Source: G965213525 sp965213525 (lineage in GTDB: Bacteria > Actinomycetota > Acidimicrobiia > Acidimicrobiales > Poriferisodalaceae). Taken from it: a stretch of 64,000 nt of DNA. The translations under genes were made by a program, and so were the position numbers. The stretch spans positions 558,001 through 622,000 of the forward strand of contig OZ243889.1 of the NCBI GenBank assembly GCA_965213525.1. The letters run 5' to 3'. Positions 51,625-61,342 of this stretch are shown here, in pieces. Numbering within the stretch: position 1 is the stretch's first letter; every line of letters begins with the position of its first letter. Under the pieces are notes generated by a model that saw only the letters and a list, made by a program, of their open reading frames with translations, was not told where the DNA came from and searched no databases.

Positions 51625-52967
51625 CCGCCCGAGGCGTCCGTCGCATCGTCGCGGTGGTGGCCGCCGCCGCCTGCCTGGTCGCCCCGGCGGCTCCGGTGGC
51701 TGCCCGCAAGCCCGACGACCCCACGGCGCCGCCGCCCCGGTCAGCCGGTGAGCCCCGCCGCCAGCCCGGCCCCGTCGACGACATCGACGACCTGACGCCG
51801 CTGCCCGGGTTGCTCGCACCCGACTCGTTCGGCCCCGGGTCCTCGACGTCGGCGCCCTCGCCGTCAGAGCGTCTCCCCACACAGCGCCTGGCGCCCGGCG
51901 CGCCCGGGTGGAGCGCTGAGGGCACGCCAGCGGTCGATCCGACCGAGCTCGCTGTGGCACGCACCGCAGGGGAGCGGGCGGCGTCAGCGATCCGCACCCG
52001 CATCGCCGCGATCGCTGACGCCCGCATCGCGGCTGCGACCGACGCCACCGGGCAGGCGCACTCGGCGCTGGTCGAGCTGAGCGCTCGCTACGCCGCCGAC
52101 GCCGAGGCGGTCCAGACCGACGCCACCGACCTCGACCAGCGCCAGCTGGAGTACCGCCGACGCCTCGACGACTACGTCGGCGCTCGTGACCTCATGTCCC
52201 GGCGTGTGACCGCGGTGCACACCGCCGGGCCCCTGGCGGCGCTGGAGACCACCCTGCGAACCGGCGATGTGCTGGTGGCCGCCCGCCAGCAGGTGCTGCG
52301 ACAGGCGGTGATCGCCGAGGGCCGAGGCGAGGTGGACGACCGGTACCTGCACGCCCTGGCGGCGCGGCCCGCCGAGCTCGGGGGCGAGCTCGCCGACCTC
52401 ACGGCCCGCCGTGAGCACCTCGAAGACCTGGCGGTGGCCCGTGACGCCCTGATCGAATCGACCCAGCTCGCCGAGGCCGAGCTGGCCGAGGTGAGCGCCA
52501 CCGTCGTCGACGACGTCGTCTTCCCCGTCGCCGGCACGTCCTTTGACTTCGCTGACACCTACCTGAGCTGTCGCGACGGTTGTCGACGTCGCCACCAGGG
52601 CGTCGACATCATGGCGCCGGCTGACACCCCGGTCCTGGCCGTCGAGCGCGGCGTGCTGTTCGACGTCGGCACCAGCGAGCTGGGCGGCGTCAAGTTGTGG
52701 CTGCTCGGCGAGTCGGGCACCTCGTACTACTACGCGCACCTCTCGGGGTACGACGATGTGGTGAGCGAGGGGGCGTTGGTCGAGGCGGGCACGCCGCTCG
52801 GTGGAGTGGGTACGACGGGCAACGCCGCATCGACCCCGCCGCACCTGCACTTCGAGGTGCACCCCGACGCCGGGGCGGCGGTCAACCCCACGTCGCTGGT
52901 CAGCCACGCCGCCGAGCTGCGCCGTGACGGCCCCGACCCCCTACGGCGCGCGACGACCAGAGGTTGA
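51621..52967 (+). CDS. exported M23-family peptidase with coiled-coil region
   Basis: Cuts peptidoglycan peptides, or activates amidases if degenerate. The 448-residue product starts with a signal RGVRRIVAVVAAAACLVAPAA. Residues about 115-300 are helical (AVARTAGERAASAIRTRIAA, ELAEVSATVV). The C-terminal LytM domain has HQGVDIMAPADTPVLAV with the first zinc ligands His and Asp, and PPHLHFEVHPDAG with the HXH motif. All metal ligands look kept, so it may be active. It follows the lipoprotein with a GTGA overlap, suggesting a joint envelope role. Confidence 0.88.
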   Translation: MTARGVRRIVAVVAAAACLVAPAAPVAARKPDDPTAPPPRSAGEPRRQPGPVDDIDDLTPLPGLLAPDSFGPGSSTSAPSPSERLPTQRLAPGAPGWSAEGTPAVDPTELAVARTAGERAASAIRTRIAAIADARIAAATDATGQAHSALVELSARYAADAEAVQTDATDLDQRQLEYRRRLDDYVGARDLMSRRVTAVHTAGPLAALETTLRTGDVLVAARQQVLRQAVIAEGRGEVDDRYLHALAARPAELGGELADLTARREHLEDLAVARDALIESTQLAEAELAEVSATVVDDVVFPVAGTSFDFADTYLSCRDGCRRRHQGVDIMAPADTPVLAVERGVLFDVGTSELGGVKLWLLGESGTSYYYAHLSGYDDVVSEGALVEAGTPLGGVGTTGNAASTPPHLHFEVHPDAGAAVNPTSLVSHAAELRRDGPDPLRRATTRG

Positions 52968-53007
52968 GCCGGCCAGACGTCCAGCGCTTAGGCGGTCCTG
53001 GTCGGAC

Positions 53008-53688
53008 ATGGCCGCCGATGCACAACACCGTGACAACGGTCTCAGGGGACGGCGTGCGTTCGCCGACTGGAACCGTGTGCCGGCGGCGGGCACCGCCACA
53101 CCGGTGCCGCTGGGCACGTCGAGCGTGACGGGGGGTCGGGTCGTGGTGGAGCGCATCGGAGAGGTCGGGCGGGTGCACGCCCAGCTGGGACCGCCACCCA
53201 TCGACGCCGTCGCCGGGTTCCGTGACAGCGGGGTGCAGGAGGAGCTCGCCGCCTTCCACGAGGACCTCCCGGGCGAGCTGGCCCGTCGTCGCCGCGACGG
53301 ATCCCCCGGTGCCGCCGGGGCCACCGGGGACGAGCCTTCGGCGGCGTCACGGGTCGTGCCGGCGCGACTGACGATGTCGTGGATGGACGTGCGGGCCGAG
53401 GGCGGACGCCTGGCCGCCGAACGGGTCGAGTTCTGGGCCCGGACGCTCGCCCGTCGCGACGGCACCGACACCGACGTCGGGTCGCCGCCGGGAGCGTCGG
53501 AGGCGTCGGGGGCCACGGGATCGGCGTACTCGGGCCGGTTCCGTCCGCCCCCGCCGGTGGGCAGGTGGACGCCCCCGGCCGCCAGCGCGACGGATCCGCC
53601 CGCCGGCGCGACCGATCCGCTCGCCGGGCTCGACGCCACGATGACGGCCCACGAGCTTCGACGAGCCCACCCGACCGACGGGATCTGA
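53008..53688 (+). CDS. hypothetical protein
   Basis: A 226-residue protein without signal peptide that I do not recognise. It begins AADAQHRDNGLRGRRAFADW, has a central part rich in Gly, Val and Arg (TSSVTGGRVVVERIGEVGRV), an Arg/Glu helix (FHEDLPGELARRRRDG), a stretch SWMDVRAEGGRLAAERVEFW and a Pro/Ala/Thr-rich tail. The frame and strong codon bias support it as a real gene. ATG 53008 is 40 bases after the M23 gene. Charged regions suggest it is soluble and partly disordered. Confidence 0.6.
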   Translation: MAADAQHRDNGLRGRRAFADWNRVPAAGTATPVPLGTSSVTGGRVVVERIGEVGRVHAQLGPPPIDAVAGFRDSGVQEELAAFHEDLPGELARRRRDGSPGAAGATGDEPSAASRVVPARLTMSWMDVRAEGGRLAAERVEFWARTLARRDGTDTDVGSPPGASEASGATGSAYSGRFRPPPPVGRWTPPAASATDPPAGATDPLAGLDATMTAHELRRAHPTDGI

Positions 53689-53781
53689 GCGTCCCGATCC
53701 GGGGGCATGCGGCTCGATCGGCGCAGGTCGCCTCTCGGGCCGCTCGGTGGGGGCGCCGGCGGTCCGAGGCATGCTGGGCCG

Positions 53782-54249
53782 GTGCAGCGTGCGGTCGTCC
53801 ACCACTGCGACGCCGCACCCGAGCGTGTCGCCGCCGTCGTCGAGGACCTCGGCACCTACCCGCGGTGGCTGTCGATCGTCGATGACGCCGAGCTGTCGCC
53901 CGCCGACGTCCCGTGCGCCGACGCCCTGCCCGCCGAGGCCCCGGCGTGGACCGTCACGTTGCGGGCCCGCCTCGGACGCCTCTCCCGGGCCAAGCGTCTG
54001 CGGATGGTGCGCACCGACCACGTCGCCGGCGCCCGGGCCGTGTTCGAACGCCGTGAGGTCGACGGTCGCCAGCACGCCGACTGGCGCCTGGCGGTCGAGG
54101 TGAGCGCCGAGGGGGCCGGCTCGCGCCTGGTCATGGTGCTGTCCTATGACGGCGGCTTGCTCGAGCCGGTCATCGGTCGCCTGCTGGACCGCGAGATCGA
54201 GGCCGCCCGTCCCCGGCTGGACGCCGCCATCGCCGGCTCCACCGCCTGA
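53782..54249 (+). CDS. SRPBCC-fold protein (START/polyketide cyclase-like)
   Basis: A 155-residue protein: VQRAVVHHCDAAPERVAAVVEDLGTYPRWLSIV is the typical START-like opening, then RLRMVRTDHVAG and VFERREV strands and a long C-terminal helix LEPVIGRLLDREIEAARPRL. Such proteins bind lipids or small hydrophobic molecules; some cyclise polyketides. I chose GTG 53782 because the fold starts a few residues later; a GTG/ATG at 53707 would add 25 poorly conserved residues. It stands between convergent and parallel neighbours without clear operon. Confidence 0.8.
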   Translation: MQRAVVHHCDAAPERVAAVVEDLGTYPRWLSIVDDAELSPADVPCADALPAEAPAWTVTLRARLGRLSRAKRLRMVRTDHVAGARAVFERREVDGRQHADWRLAVEVSAEGAGSRLVMVLSYDGGLLEPVIGRLLDREIEAARPRLDAAIAGSTA

Positions 54250-54285
54250 GCCGCACCGGCTCGGATCGGCCAGCGTCGCGTCGCA

Positions 54286-55116
54286 TCAGCGAGACCGGCG
54301 GTCGATCCTCCCCGTCCAGCGGCCGTCGCGCTCCCTGGCGACGGTGAGCCCGAGACCGAAGCACGCCGACAGGGCCTCGTCGGTCAGCACGTCGTCGATC
54401 GCCCCGGCCGCCACGACCTGCCCGCCTGACAGCAACAGCGCGTGGTCGAAGGCGGCGGGGATCTCCTCGAGGTGGTGGGTCACCAGCACGATCGGCGGTG
54501 ACGAGGGTCGGGCGGCCATCTGATCGAGGCGCTCGACGAGGTCCTCGCGCCCGGCCACGTCGAGCCCGGCGGTCGGCTCGTCGAGGATCACCAACCCCGG
54601 GTCGATGACCGCGGCTCGGGCCAGCAGCACCCGCTGGCGCTCACCCGAGGACAACGTGGCGTAGGGCCGCAGCGCCATGGCCTCCAGGTCGACCTCGGCG
54701 AGGGCGGCGGTGGCGCGAGCCACGTCGGCCGCGGCGACGTCGTGCCACCACGTCTCCAGCGCGCCGTGCAGGGCCGAAACGACGGCATCGATGACCCGCA
54801 CGTCAGGTCGCAGTTGCTCAGCCATCGCCGCGCCCGACATGGCGACGCGCCGCCGCAGGACCCTGACGTCGACCCGCCCCCAGCGACCGCCCAGGATCGT
54901 GACCTCACCCGTCGAGGGGTGCTGCACCAACGCCAGGACGCGCACGAGGGTCGTCTTGCCGCTGCCGTTCGGTCCGAGCACGACCCAGCGGTGCCCGGCC
55001 TCGATCTCGAGGTCCAGCGGCCCGAGGACGACTCGACCGTCGTAGCGGACCGACACCCCCGACAGCACCGCAGCAGGAGCGACGCCAGCGGCGGCAGCGG
55101 CGGCAGCGTCGTTCAC
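54286..55116 (-). CDS. ABC transporter ATP-binding protein
   Basis: A 276-residue ATPase with Walker A LGPNGSGKTTL, Q-loop, signature LSSGERQR, Walker B VILDEPTAGLD and H-loop VLVTHHLEE, all canonical. Its GTG overlaps the stop of the TauE/SafE-like gene (GTGA), so they are co-translated. TauE proteins are not usually ABC partners, and no other permease is in the operon, so its membrane partner is unclear. The family resembles the single-subunit ATPases with molybdate/iron-type naming only loosely; transported substrate is unknown. Confidence 0.9.
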   Translation of the reverse strand: MNDAAAAAAAGVAPAAVLSGVSVRYDGRVVLGPLDLEIEAGHRWVVLGPNGSGKTTLVRVLALVQHPSTGEVTILGGRWGRVDVRVLRRRVAMSGAAMAEQLRPDVRVIDAVVSALHGALETWWHDVAAADVARATAALAEVDLEAMALRPYATLSSGERQRVLLARAAVIDPGLVILDEPTAGLDVAGREDLVERLDQMAARPSSPPIVLVTHHLEEIPAAFDHALLLSGGQVVAAGAIDDVLTDEALSACFGLGLTVARERDGRWTGRIDRRSR

Positions 55117-55829
55117 GCCAGCCCCCGCACGACCAGCACCGTGGCGCTGACCGCCGCAACCGTCAGCGCCGCCCGACGCAGCACCGCCGGTGACACCCGC
55201 GCCAGCAGCGGGTCGGCCACCGCCAAGCCGATCAGCATCGCCGGGGTCAACCAGGCGGCGGCCCCCAGGGCGTCGAGGTGCACCCGCCCGGCGACGGCGA
55301 GGGCGGCCAACGACAGCGCCGAACCGCCGAGGAAGAAGGCGGCCATCGTCGCCCGCATCCGGCGGGGTTCGAGATCGAGCAGCACCAGTGCCATGGGCGG
55401 ACCACCGATCGACACCGACGTGGCCATCAGCCCGCTCACCCCCCCGGCGGCGAACAGGGCACCCCGCCCGGCGACCACCCGGCGACCAGAGGCGATCATC
55501 GCCACCGCCGCCAGCACGCCCAGCCCGAAGGCCAGCTCGAGCGCGGCCCCGGTCAGCACCGACACCACCACGACCCCGGCCAGGGTGCCCGGCACCCGAC
55601 CGATCCAGGCCCAGGTCAGATCGCCCAGCTCGATGATGGACCGCTCGCGCCACGCCACCACGGCCACCAACCCGGTGGCGAGCAGCAGCGGCGTCGCCGG
55701 CACCAGGTCGGGGTCGACCAGGGCAAGCACCGGGGCCGCCACCAGCGCCAGGCCGAATCCGACCGACCCCTGCACCGTCGCGCCGACGAGCACGGCGACG
55801 GCCACCACGGCCGCCTCGCTCAACTCCAT
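55113..55829 (-). CDS. TauE/SafE family membrane protein (sulfite exporter-like)
   Basis: A 238-residue integral membrane protein with seven or eight hydrophobic helices. It contains GATVQGSVGFGLALVAAPV and GGVSGLMATSVSIGGPPMAL, the two repeats of the DUF81/TauE fold (GGxxGFGxxL/M and G..GF...T). Members export sulfite, sulfoacetate or other organic anions, some are importers. ATG 55829 is at the N-terminal helix; a GTG about 39 bases upstream is possible. It lies 100 bases downstream of the ABC exporter and overlaps the ABC ATPase. Confidence 0.9.
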   Translation of the reverse strand: MELSEAAVVAVAVLVGATVQGSVGFGLALVAAPVLALVDPDLVPATPLLLATGLVAVVAWRERSIIELGDLTWAWIGRVPGTLAGVVVVSVLTGAALELAFGLGVLAAVAMIASGRRVVAGRGALFAAGGVSGLMATSVSIGGPPMALVLLDLEPRRMRATMAAFFLGGSALSLAALAVAGRVHLDALGAAAWLTPAMLIGLAVADPLLARVSPAVLRRAALTVAAVSATVLVVRGLA

Positions 55830-55929
55830 CGGCGCTCGGCCAGCCCGTACCGTCGCCTCCTCGGGGTCCGTCGGCGCGCCGTGGGCCCGCACCTGACGGC
55901 AGGGCGTCCAAGTGCGGTGGGGCGGTCGC

Positions 55930-57840
55930 TCACCGGCTGGCACCGCCGGCGGCCACCCATGCGTCCACGGCGCCTGCGTAGTGGCCGCCCAGGGCCATGA
56001 GCTCGTGGTGGGTGCCGAGCTCGACGATCCGGCCGTCGTCGATGACCGCGATGCGGTCAGCGCGCATGGCGGTGGCCATGCGGTGGGCGATCAGCAGCGT
56101 CGTGCGTCCCATGCGCACGGCGTCGAGCGCCCGTTCGACCCGGCGTTCCGAGCCCAGGTCGAGGCTGGAGGTCGCCTCGTCGAGGATGAGGATGCGTGGC
56201 CGGGCCAGCAGGGCCCGGGCCAGGGCGAGCAGCTGGCGCTCCCCGGCGGAGAGGGTCACCCCGCGTTCGTGGACCTCGGCGTCGAGGCCGGCGTCGTGGC
56301 GCTCGACGAGGTCACCGAGCCCGACGGCGTCACAGGCGGCGAGGATCTCGACGTCGTCGGCGTCGGGCCGGGCGAAGGCGAGGTTGTCGCGCAGCGACCC
56401 GTGGAACAGGAACGGCTCTTGGGGTACGACGCCGAGCTGGCGGCGCAGCGACCCGAGGGTCACCGAACGGACGTCGACGCCGTCGATGCGCACGCTGCCC
56501 CGGTCGACGTCGGCGAAGCGGGCGACGAGGGAGGCGATCGTCGACTTGCCGGCCCCGGTGCGCCCGACGAGCGCCAGCGTCTCGCCGGCCTCGACGTGGA
56601 GGTCGACGTCGCACAGCACGTCGACGTCGGCGTAGGCGAAGGTCACGCCGCACAGCTCGACGTCGCCCTCGACGTCGCCGAGGTCGACGGCGCCCTCGGC
56701 CTCTGGGGTCTGGGACCGTTCGGCGAGCAGGCCGTTCAGCTTGGTGATCGCCGCCTGGCCCTGCTGGTACACGTTGTAGAGCGTCACGAGCTGCTGGATG
56801 GGCGCGAAGAACGTCGTCAGGTACAGCACGAACGCCGTGAGCTCGCCCAGGCTGAGGCGCCCGTCGAGCACGAGGGCGCCTCCGACCGCCACGACCATGG
56901 CCTGGGCGAGCAGCCCGGTGGTCTCGGCTGCGGGTCCGTACACGGCGTTGATGCGGGCGCCGGTCACCGACGCCTGCTCGTAGTCGTCGGCGATCCGGCG
57001 GTGCTGCCCGGTGTTGTGTTCGGCCCGGCCGCTGGTGATGACGACCCGGATGCCGGCCAGGTGCTCGGACAGATCGGCGAGCACCTCGGCGATGCGGTCA
57101 CGCACCCGGGCGTAGGCCACCGCTGAGGCTCCCCGGAACCACCAGGTGAGCCCGACCAGCACCGGGACGACGACGAGCAGCAGCAGGGCGGCGAGCAGCG
57201 GTGACAGCCCGATGAGCACGGCGGTCACGATGACCACCGTCAGGCCCTGGACGACCAGGTTGAGGTAGCCGTCGGTGAGCAGCGCGGCGAGGGCGTCGAC
57301 GTCGCTCGTCATCCGGCTGAGCACGACCCCGGTGCGTTCACGGGTGAAGAAGTCGACCGACAGGCGCTGCAGGTGGGTGAACAACCGGACGCGCAGCTGC
57401 TCGAGCACCCGTTCGGCGATGCGGGCGGTGAGGGCCAGACGGGCGGTGGCGGTCACCGCCTGGACGACCACCGTCACGACGTAGATGCCAGCGACGGCCA
57501 CGACGACCCCGAGGTCGCCCTGGGTGACCCCCTGGTCGATCGCCACCGCGGTCAGCAGCGGACCGGCAAGGCCGGCGACCGTCTCGATCGCCACCAGCAC
57601 GAGGGCCACCACGACACGGGTCCGTTCGGGGGCCAGCAGCACCCGCACCCCGAGGGGCCCCGGCTCGGCGGATGGGTCGTGCTCGACGACGGGGTCGGGG
57701 TGCTCGGGCTCGGTGGCGGCGATCCGCTCGGCGGCGTCGCGCAGCTCGCTCGGCACGCCAGCGAACGGCAGTCCGGCCGAGGCGTTGGCCTGGTTGGCGC
57801 TCGGACCGCCCATCATCGGGCCGCCCAAGTTCCCGGTCAT
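55930..57840 (-). CDS. ABC exporter half-transporter (type IV, permease + ATPase), canonical ATP site
   Basis: A 636-residue fused membrane/ATPase protein. Residues about 60-370 form six membrane helices. The nucleotide domain has Walker A VGRTGAGKST, Walker B ILILDEATSSLD with the catalytic Glu, and a changed signature LSAGERQLLAL instead of LSGGQ. The gene start abuts the stop of the partner gene (TGATG). In heterodimeric exporters one site is degenerate, formed by Asp in place of Glu in one subunit and a non-canonical signature in the other. This pair shows that pattern. Substrate is unknown, possibly a lipid or drug. Confidence 0.93.
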   Translation of the reverse strand: MTGNLGGPMMGGPSANQANASAGLPFAGVPSELRDAAERIAATEPEHPDPVVEHDPSAEPGPLGVRVLLAPERTRVVVALVLVAIETVAGLAGPLLTAVAIDQGVTQGDLGVVVAVAGIYVVTVVVQAVTATARLALTARIAERVLEQLRVRLFTHLQRLSVDFFTRERTGVVLSRMTSDVDALAALLTDGYLNLVVQGLTVVIVTAVLIGLSPLLAALLLLVVVPVLVGLTWWFRGASAVAYARVRDRIAEVLADLSEHLAGIRVVITSGRAEHNTGQHRRIADDYEQASVTGARINAVYGPAAETTGLLAQAMVVAVGGALVLDGRLSLGELTAFVLYLTTFFAPIQQLVTLYNVYQQGQAAITKLNGLLAERSQTPEAEGAVDLGDVEGDVELCGVTFAYADVDVLCDVDLHVEAGETLALVGRTGAGKSTIASLVARFADVDRGSVRIDGVDVRSVTLGSLRRQLGVVPQEPFLFHGSLRDNLAFARPDADDVEILAACDAVGLGDLVERHDAGLDAEVHERGVTLSAGERQLLALARALLARPRILILDEATSSLDLGSERRVERALDAVRMGRTTLLIAHRMATAMRADRIAVIDDGRIVELGTHHELMALGGHYAGAVDAWVAAGGASR

Positions 57841-59678
57841 CACCACGCCGGTGCCCGCTGACCCCGGCGCTGACCCCGCCCGCCCGCAGCGTCGTCGTCG
57901 GTGAGGTCGCTCAGCAGCTCGGCGTAGGCAGTGACCGTGGCGAGCAGCTCGTCGTGGGTGCCGTCGGCGACGATCCGCCCGCCGTCGAGCATCACCACCC
58001 GGTCGGCCAGGGCGATGGTCGAGAGTCGGTGGGCCACCACGACGGTGGTGCGCCCCGCCCGCCGCTCACGCAGCCGCTCGTGGATGCGCTCCTCGGTGGT
58101 GACGTCGACCGAGCTGGTGGCGTCGTCGAGCACGAGCACCGGCGGGTCACCGAGGAGGCCTCGGGCCAGGGCGATGCGTTGGCGCTGGCCGCCGGACAGG
58201 TCATGACCGCGCTCGCCGATGACCGCGTCGTAGCCGTCGGGCAGGCCAGCGGTGACGTCGTCGACCGCGGCGTCTCGACCGGCGCCGACGATCTGGTCGG
58301 TCGCCACCTCGGGGTGGGCGTAGGCGACGTTGTCAGCGATCGAGGCCGAGAACAGGAACGGGTCATCGGGCACGACCGACACGTGGCGGCGCAAGCTGTC
58401 GAGGGTGAGGTCGCGCACGTCGTGGCCGTCGACGCGGACCGACCCGGCGTTGACGTCATAGGCCCGTACGAGCAGCCGTCCGATCGTCGACTTGCCCGAC
58501 CCCGAACGGCCGACGACGGCGACGGTCTGACCGGCGGGCACCTCGAGGTGCAGGTCGCACAGCACGGGTTCGTCCTCGGCGGCCGGGTAGGCGAACCAGA
58601 CGCCGTCGAGGTGCAGGTGGCCGCACGGGTCGACGAGCTCGGCGGCGTCGGCGGCCTCGACGACCGCCGGTCGCTCGTCGAGCAGCTCGAAGATCCGCCC
58701 GGCCGACGAGCGGGCCCGCTGGCCGAGCATCAGCACGAACCCGACGAAGCGGAACGGGGCGGCGAGCAGCACGACGTACTGGCTGAAGGCGAGCAGCGCG
58801 CCGACGGTGACCTCGCCCTCCACGGCGCGCCACCCTCCGACGACGAGCACCAGGGCCAGCGAGAGGCGGGGCAGCGCCTCGATGAGGGGGTTCCACCGGG
58901 CCCGGGCGTCGTTCTGGATGACGGTGATCCACCGCAGGCGCTCCGCCGCCCGGGCGAAGGTCGAGATCTGGCGCTGCTCGGCGGCGAAGGCTCGCACGAC
59001 CCGGGCGCCGTTGACGTTCTCGTCCACGACGGTGGCCACATCGGCCTGGCGGGCCTGGACGAGCCAGGACAGGGGGAAGATCTGGTCCCGCAGGCGCTGG
59101 GCGGCGAGGTACACCCCGGGCAGGGCGAGGACCGACACGGCAGTGAGCCACGGGTCGATGGCCAGCATCACGACGAGGGCCCCGACCACGGTGATGAGCT
59201 GCACGGCCATGATCGGGGCGAAGGCCCCGTACAGCTGGATCGAGCGGATGTCGGCGTTGGCCCGGCTGATGATCTGGCCGCTCTGGACCCGGTCGAAGAA
59301 CGAGTGGCTGAGCGTGCCGAGGTGGGCGTGGATGGCGACGCGCAGATCACGCTCGAGGCGAAACGCCACCCGCTGCAGACCGAGCCGGTACCGGTTGGTG
59401 GCGACGCCCCGCACGACGGCGATGGCGCCCAGGGCCACGACGTAGGGCCACAACGGCTGGCGGGAGGTGGCGATCGCCTGGTCCACCGCGGCCATCACCA
59501 GGCGGGGCAGCGCCACCTGGGCCGCCATCGCCACCACTGCGAACGCCAGGGCCACCACCACCCGCCGGCGTGACGTGACCACCAAGGGAGCGAGCCGACG
59601 CCACCACGACGCACCCTGGTCGGGTGAGATCTGGGAACGAGCGAGCGGGGTGGCGGGCAACTCCTCGACGCTACCCAC
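57840..59678 (-). CDS. ABC exporter half-transporter (type IV, permease + ATPase), degenerate ATP site
   Basis: A 612-residue half-exporter with six predicted membrane helices in residues 30-330 (VVVALAFAVVAMAAQVAL, IMAVQLITVVGALVVMLAI). ATPase parts: Walker A VGRSGSGKST, canonical signature LSGGQRQRIAL, but Walker B is VLVLDDATSSVD, where Asp takes the place of the catalytic Glu. Together with the neighbour at 55930 it should make a heterodimer with one poor and one active ATP site. GTG 59678 is chosen because the frame upstream turns into low-complexity Ala/Gly/Pro text; the start is uncertain. Upstream lies the decayed element. Confidence 0.9.
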   Translation of the reverse strand: MGSVEELPATPLARSQISPDQGASWWRRLAPLVVTSRRRVVVALAFAVVAMAAQVALPRLVMAAVDQAIATSRQPLWPYVVALGAIAVVRGVATNRYRLGLQRVAFRLERDLRVAIHAHLGTLSHSFFDRVQSGQIISRANADIRSIQLYGAFAPIMAVQLITVVGALVVMLAIDPWLTAVSVLALPGVYLAAQRLRDQIFPLSWLVQARQADVATVVDENVNGARVVRAFAAEQRQISTFARAAERLRWITVIQNDARARWNPLIEALPRLSLALVLVVGGWRAVEGEVTVGALLAFSQYVVLLAAPFRFVGFVLMLGQRARSSAGRIFELLDERPAVVEAADAAELVDPCGHLHLDGVWFAYPAAEDEPVLCDLHLEVPAGQTVAVVGRSGSGKSTIGRLLVRAYDVNAGSVRVDGHDVRDLTLDSLRRHVSVVPDDPFLFSASIADNVAYAHPEVATDQIVGAGRDAAVDDVTAGLPDGYDAVIGERGHDLSGGQRQRIALARGLLGDPPVLVLDDATSSVDVTTEERIHERLRERRAGRTTVVVAHRLSTIALADRVVMLDGGRIVADGTHDELLATVTAYAELLSDLTDDDAAGGRGQRRGQRAPAW

Positions 59679-59816
59679 GGCAGGCTCGCCATCGTCACTG
59701 GCGGGTGGCCTGCCTGCACCACTCCTACGCCCCAGCGCCGCTACCCCGACCAGCTCGACCCCGACCGCACCCCCCGGCGCCCCGGTGCAGGCCAGGCCGT
59801 GTTCTGTGACCGACCA

Positions 59817-61065
59817 CCCCGGGCGGTCCAAGGCCACGACGCAGCCCGTCGACCTGTGCGGCGACCTCCGGAGCCGCCTCGTTCAACGTGGCATCCCCAC
59901 CGAACAGATCCGCTTCATCCACGAGGCCAAGACCCGAGCCGCTCAGGCCGAGCTGTTCGCTGCCTGCCGGGACGGTCGGGTCGCGGTGATCGTCGGCAGC
60001 ACCGAGAAGATGGGCACCGGGACCACTATTCAGCACCGCCTCGTCGCCCTCCACCACGTCGACCCACCCTGGCGGCCCGCTGACATGAACTGCGCGAGGG
60101 TCCGCATCCTGCGCCAGGGCAACATCAACCCCGAGGTGCACGTCCTCCGCTACACCACCGCCCGCAGCTACGACGCCGTCATGTGGTCCGGGCTGGACCG
60201 CAAGGCCGGATTCATCGCCCAGCTCATGAACGCCCACGTCGGTGTGCGCAGCGTCGAGGAGGCCGACGCCCCGTAGACCAACTACGCCCAGATCGCCTCG
60301 CTCACCCTCAATGACCCCGACCTGTTCCGCCAGACCGAGCTCGCCCGGGACATGGCCCGCTACCAGACCCTCGAATCGGACCATCTCGCCGGACAGCGCC
60401 GTCTCACCCGCCGCCTCGACGCCCTCACCAGGGAACTCGGTGTCACCGTGAGCTACCGGACCCTGCTCACCGGCCTCGAACCCGTTGGCACCCGCGGGGA
60501 CAACTTCGTCTACCACCAGTGCGGTCACCCCATCGTCAACCGCAGCAGGCTGACGACGCTCTCGCCGACCAGCTCCTCGCCCTACCCGCGGACCCTGGCA
60601 CTCAGGTCCCCCTCGGTCGCTTCGAAGAGCTCGACGTGTGGGTCGTCCGACCCGACAACGAGACCTACACCCTACGGCGTCGGCCCTCAACTAGCCCGCC
60701 TCCACCGCATCGTCGACGCCGACGACCTGCGAGCGGGCGCGAAGCTCATGGCTCGTCTCGAAGGACGCTTCGACTACATCCCTTACGCCATCACCGCCGC
60801 TCACACCACCTGCGACGAGCTGACCGCCGAGATCGCCCAGGCCCGCAGCGTGCTCGACCAGCCCTTCCCCCACCACCAGGCCAAACACGACACCGAACGG
60901 CGCCTACTTGAGCTCACCGCCCAGATCGAAGCCCGGGCCGGAGCCGCCCGCCAGCAACACGACGACCACCCCGACGATCCCGGTGCCCCGGTCGCGGTCG
61001 CAACGGACAGCAGCACTACGACGATCAACTCAGCGGCGCCCCGGACACTGCCCGCCGCCTTACAC
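59817..61065 (+). pseudogene. remnant of a large conjugative-element helicase (SNF2/methylase-type)
   Basis: The first 150 residues (DLRSRLVQRGIPTEQIRFIHEA, VIVGSTEKMGTGTTIQHRLVALHHVDPPWRPADM, RILRQGNINPEVHVLRY, GLDRKAGFIAQLMNAHV) match the C-terminal helicase half of the giant helicase/methyltransferase proteins of phages and conjugative elements. The normal QREGR motif VI reads NCARVR, and an in-frame TAG interrupts the frame at 60274. Homologous text continues (LFRQTELARDMARYQTLESD), moves to another frame at about 60540 (ADDALADQLLALPADPGTQV, ELDVWVVRPDNETY) and back at about 60680 (LMARLEGRFDYIPYAI). The 5' part is absent. Ends are approximate. Confidence 0.75.
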
Positions 61066-61076
61066 GACGGCCCCGG

Positions 61077-61342
61077 CGGACGGCGACGCTGCCTGGCTCA
61101 AGGTCGAACAGGCCGCCGCCCACCTCGGCATCACCACGATGGAACTCGTCGTCCGACTCGAGAACGGCGCCCTCACCGGGTGCCGTGTCGACGGCCGGCT
61201 CCAACTCCGCCGCACCGACCTCGACCACGGCCGCAAGAAGGCTCCTGCGACACCGCTGCCTGCGGCGAAGCCCCCAGCGTGTGCGGCCCGCGAAACCGTC
61301 CCCGCCCGGGGCGCTAGGCCAAGAGCGTGGACGCCAGGCTGA
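61077..61342 (+). pseudogene. helix-turn-helix (excisionase-like) fragment
   Basis: The frame encodes DAAWLKVEQAAAHLGITTMEL, VVRLENGALTGCRVDGRL and QLRRTDLD, the pattern of MerR-like helix-turn-helix (HTH_17/excisionase) proteins of mobile elements, which bind the element ends and direct excision. No convincing start codon is in reach; in frame the upstream DNA is the helicase remnant. Stop at 61342 after a Pro/Ala-rich tail. Probably a remnant or the C-terminal domain of the decayed helicase gene. Confidence 0.55.

Noticed and set aside
59467..59816. Plus-strand start of the helicase frame inside the ABC exporter gene
   Set aside because: The homology to helicases begins only at about 59843; the earlier part is antisense to the exporter and has no motif.
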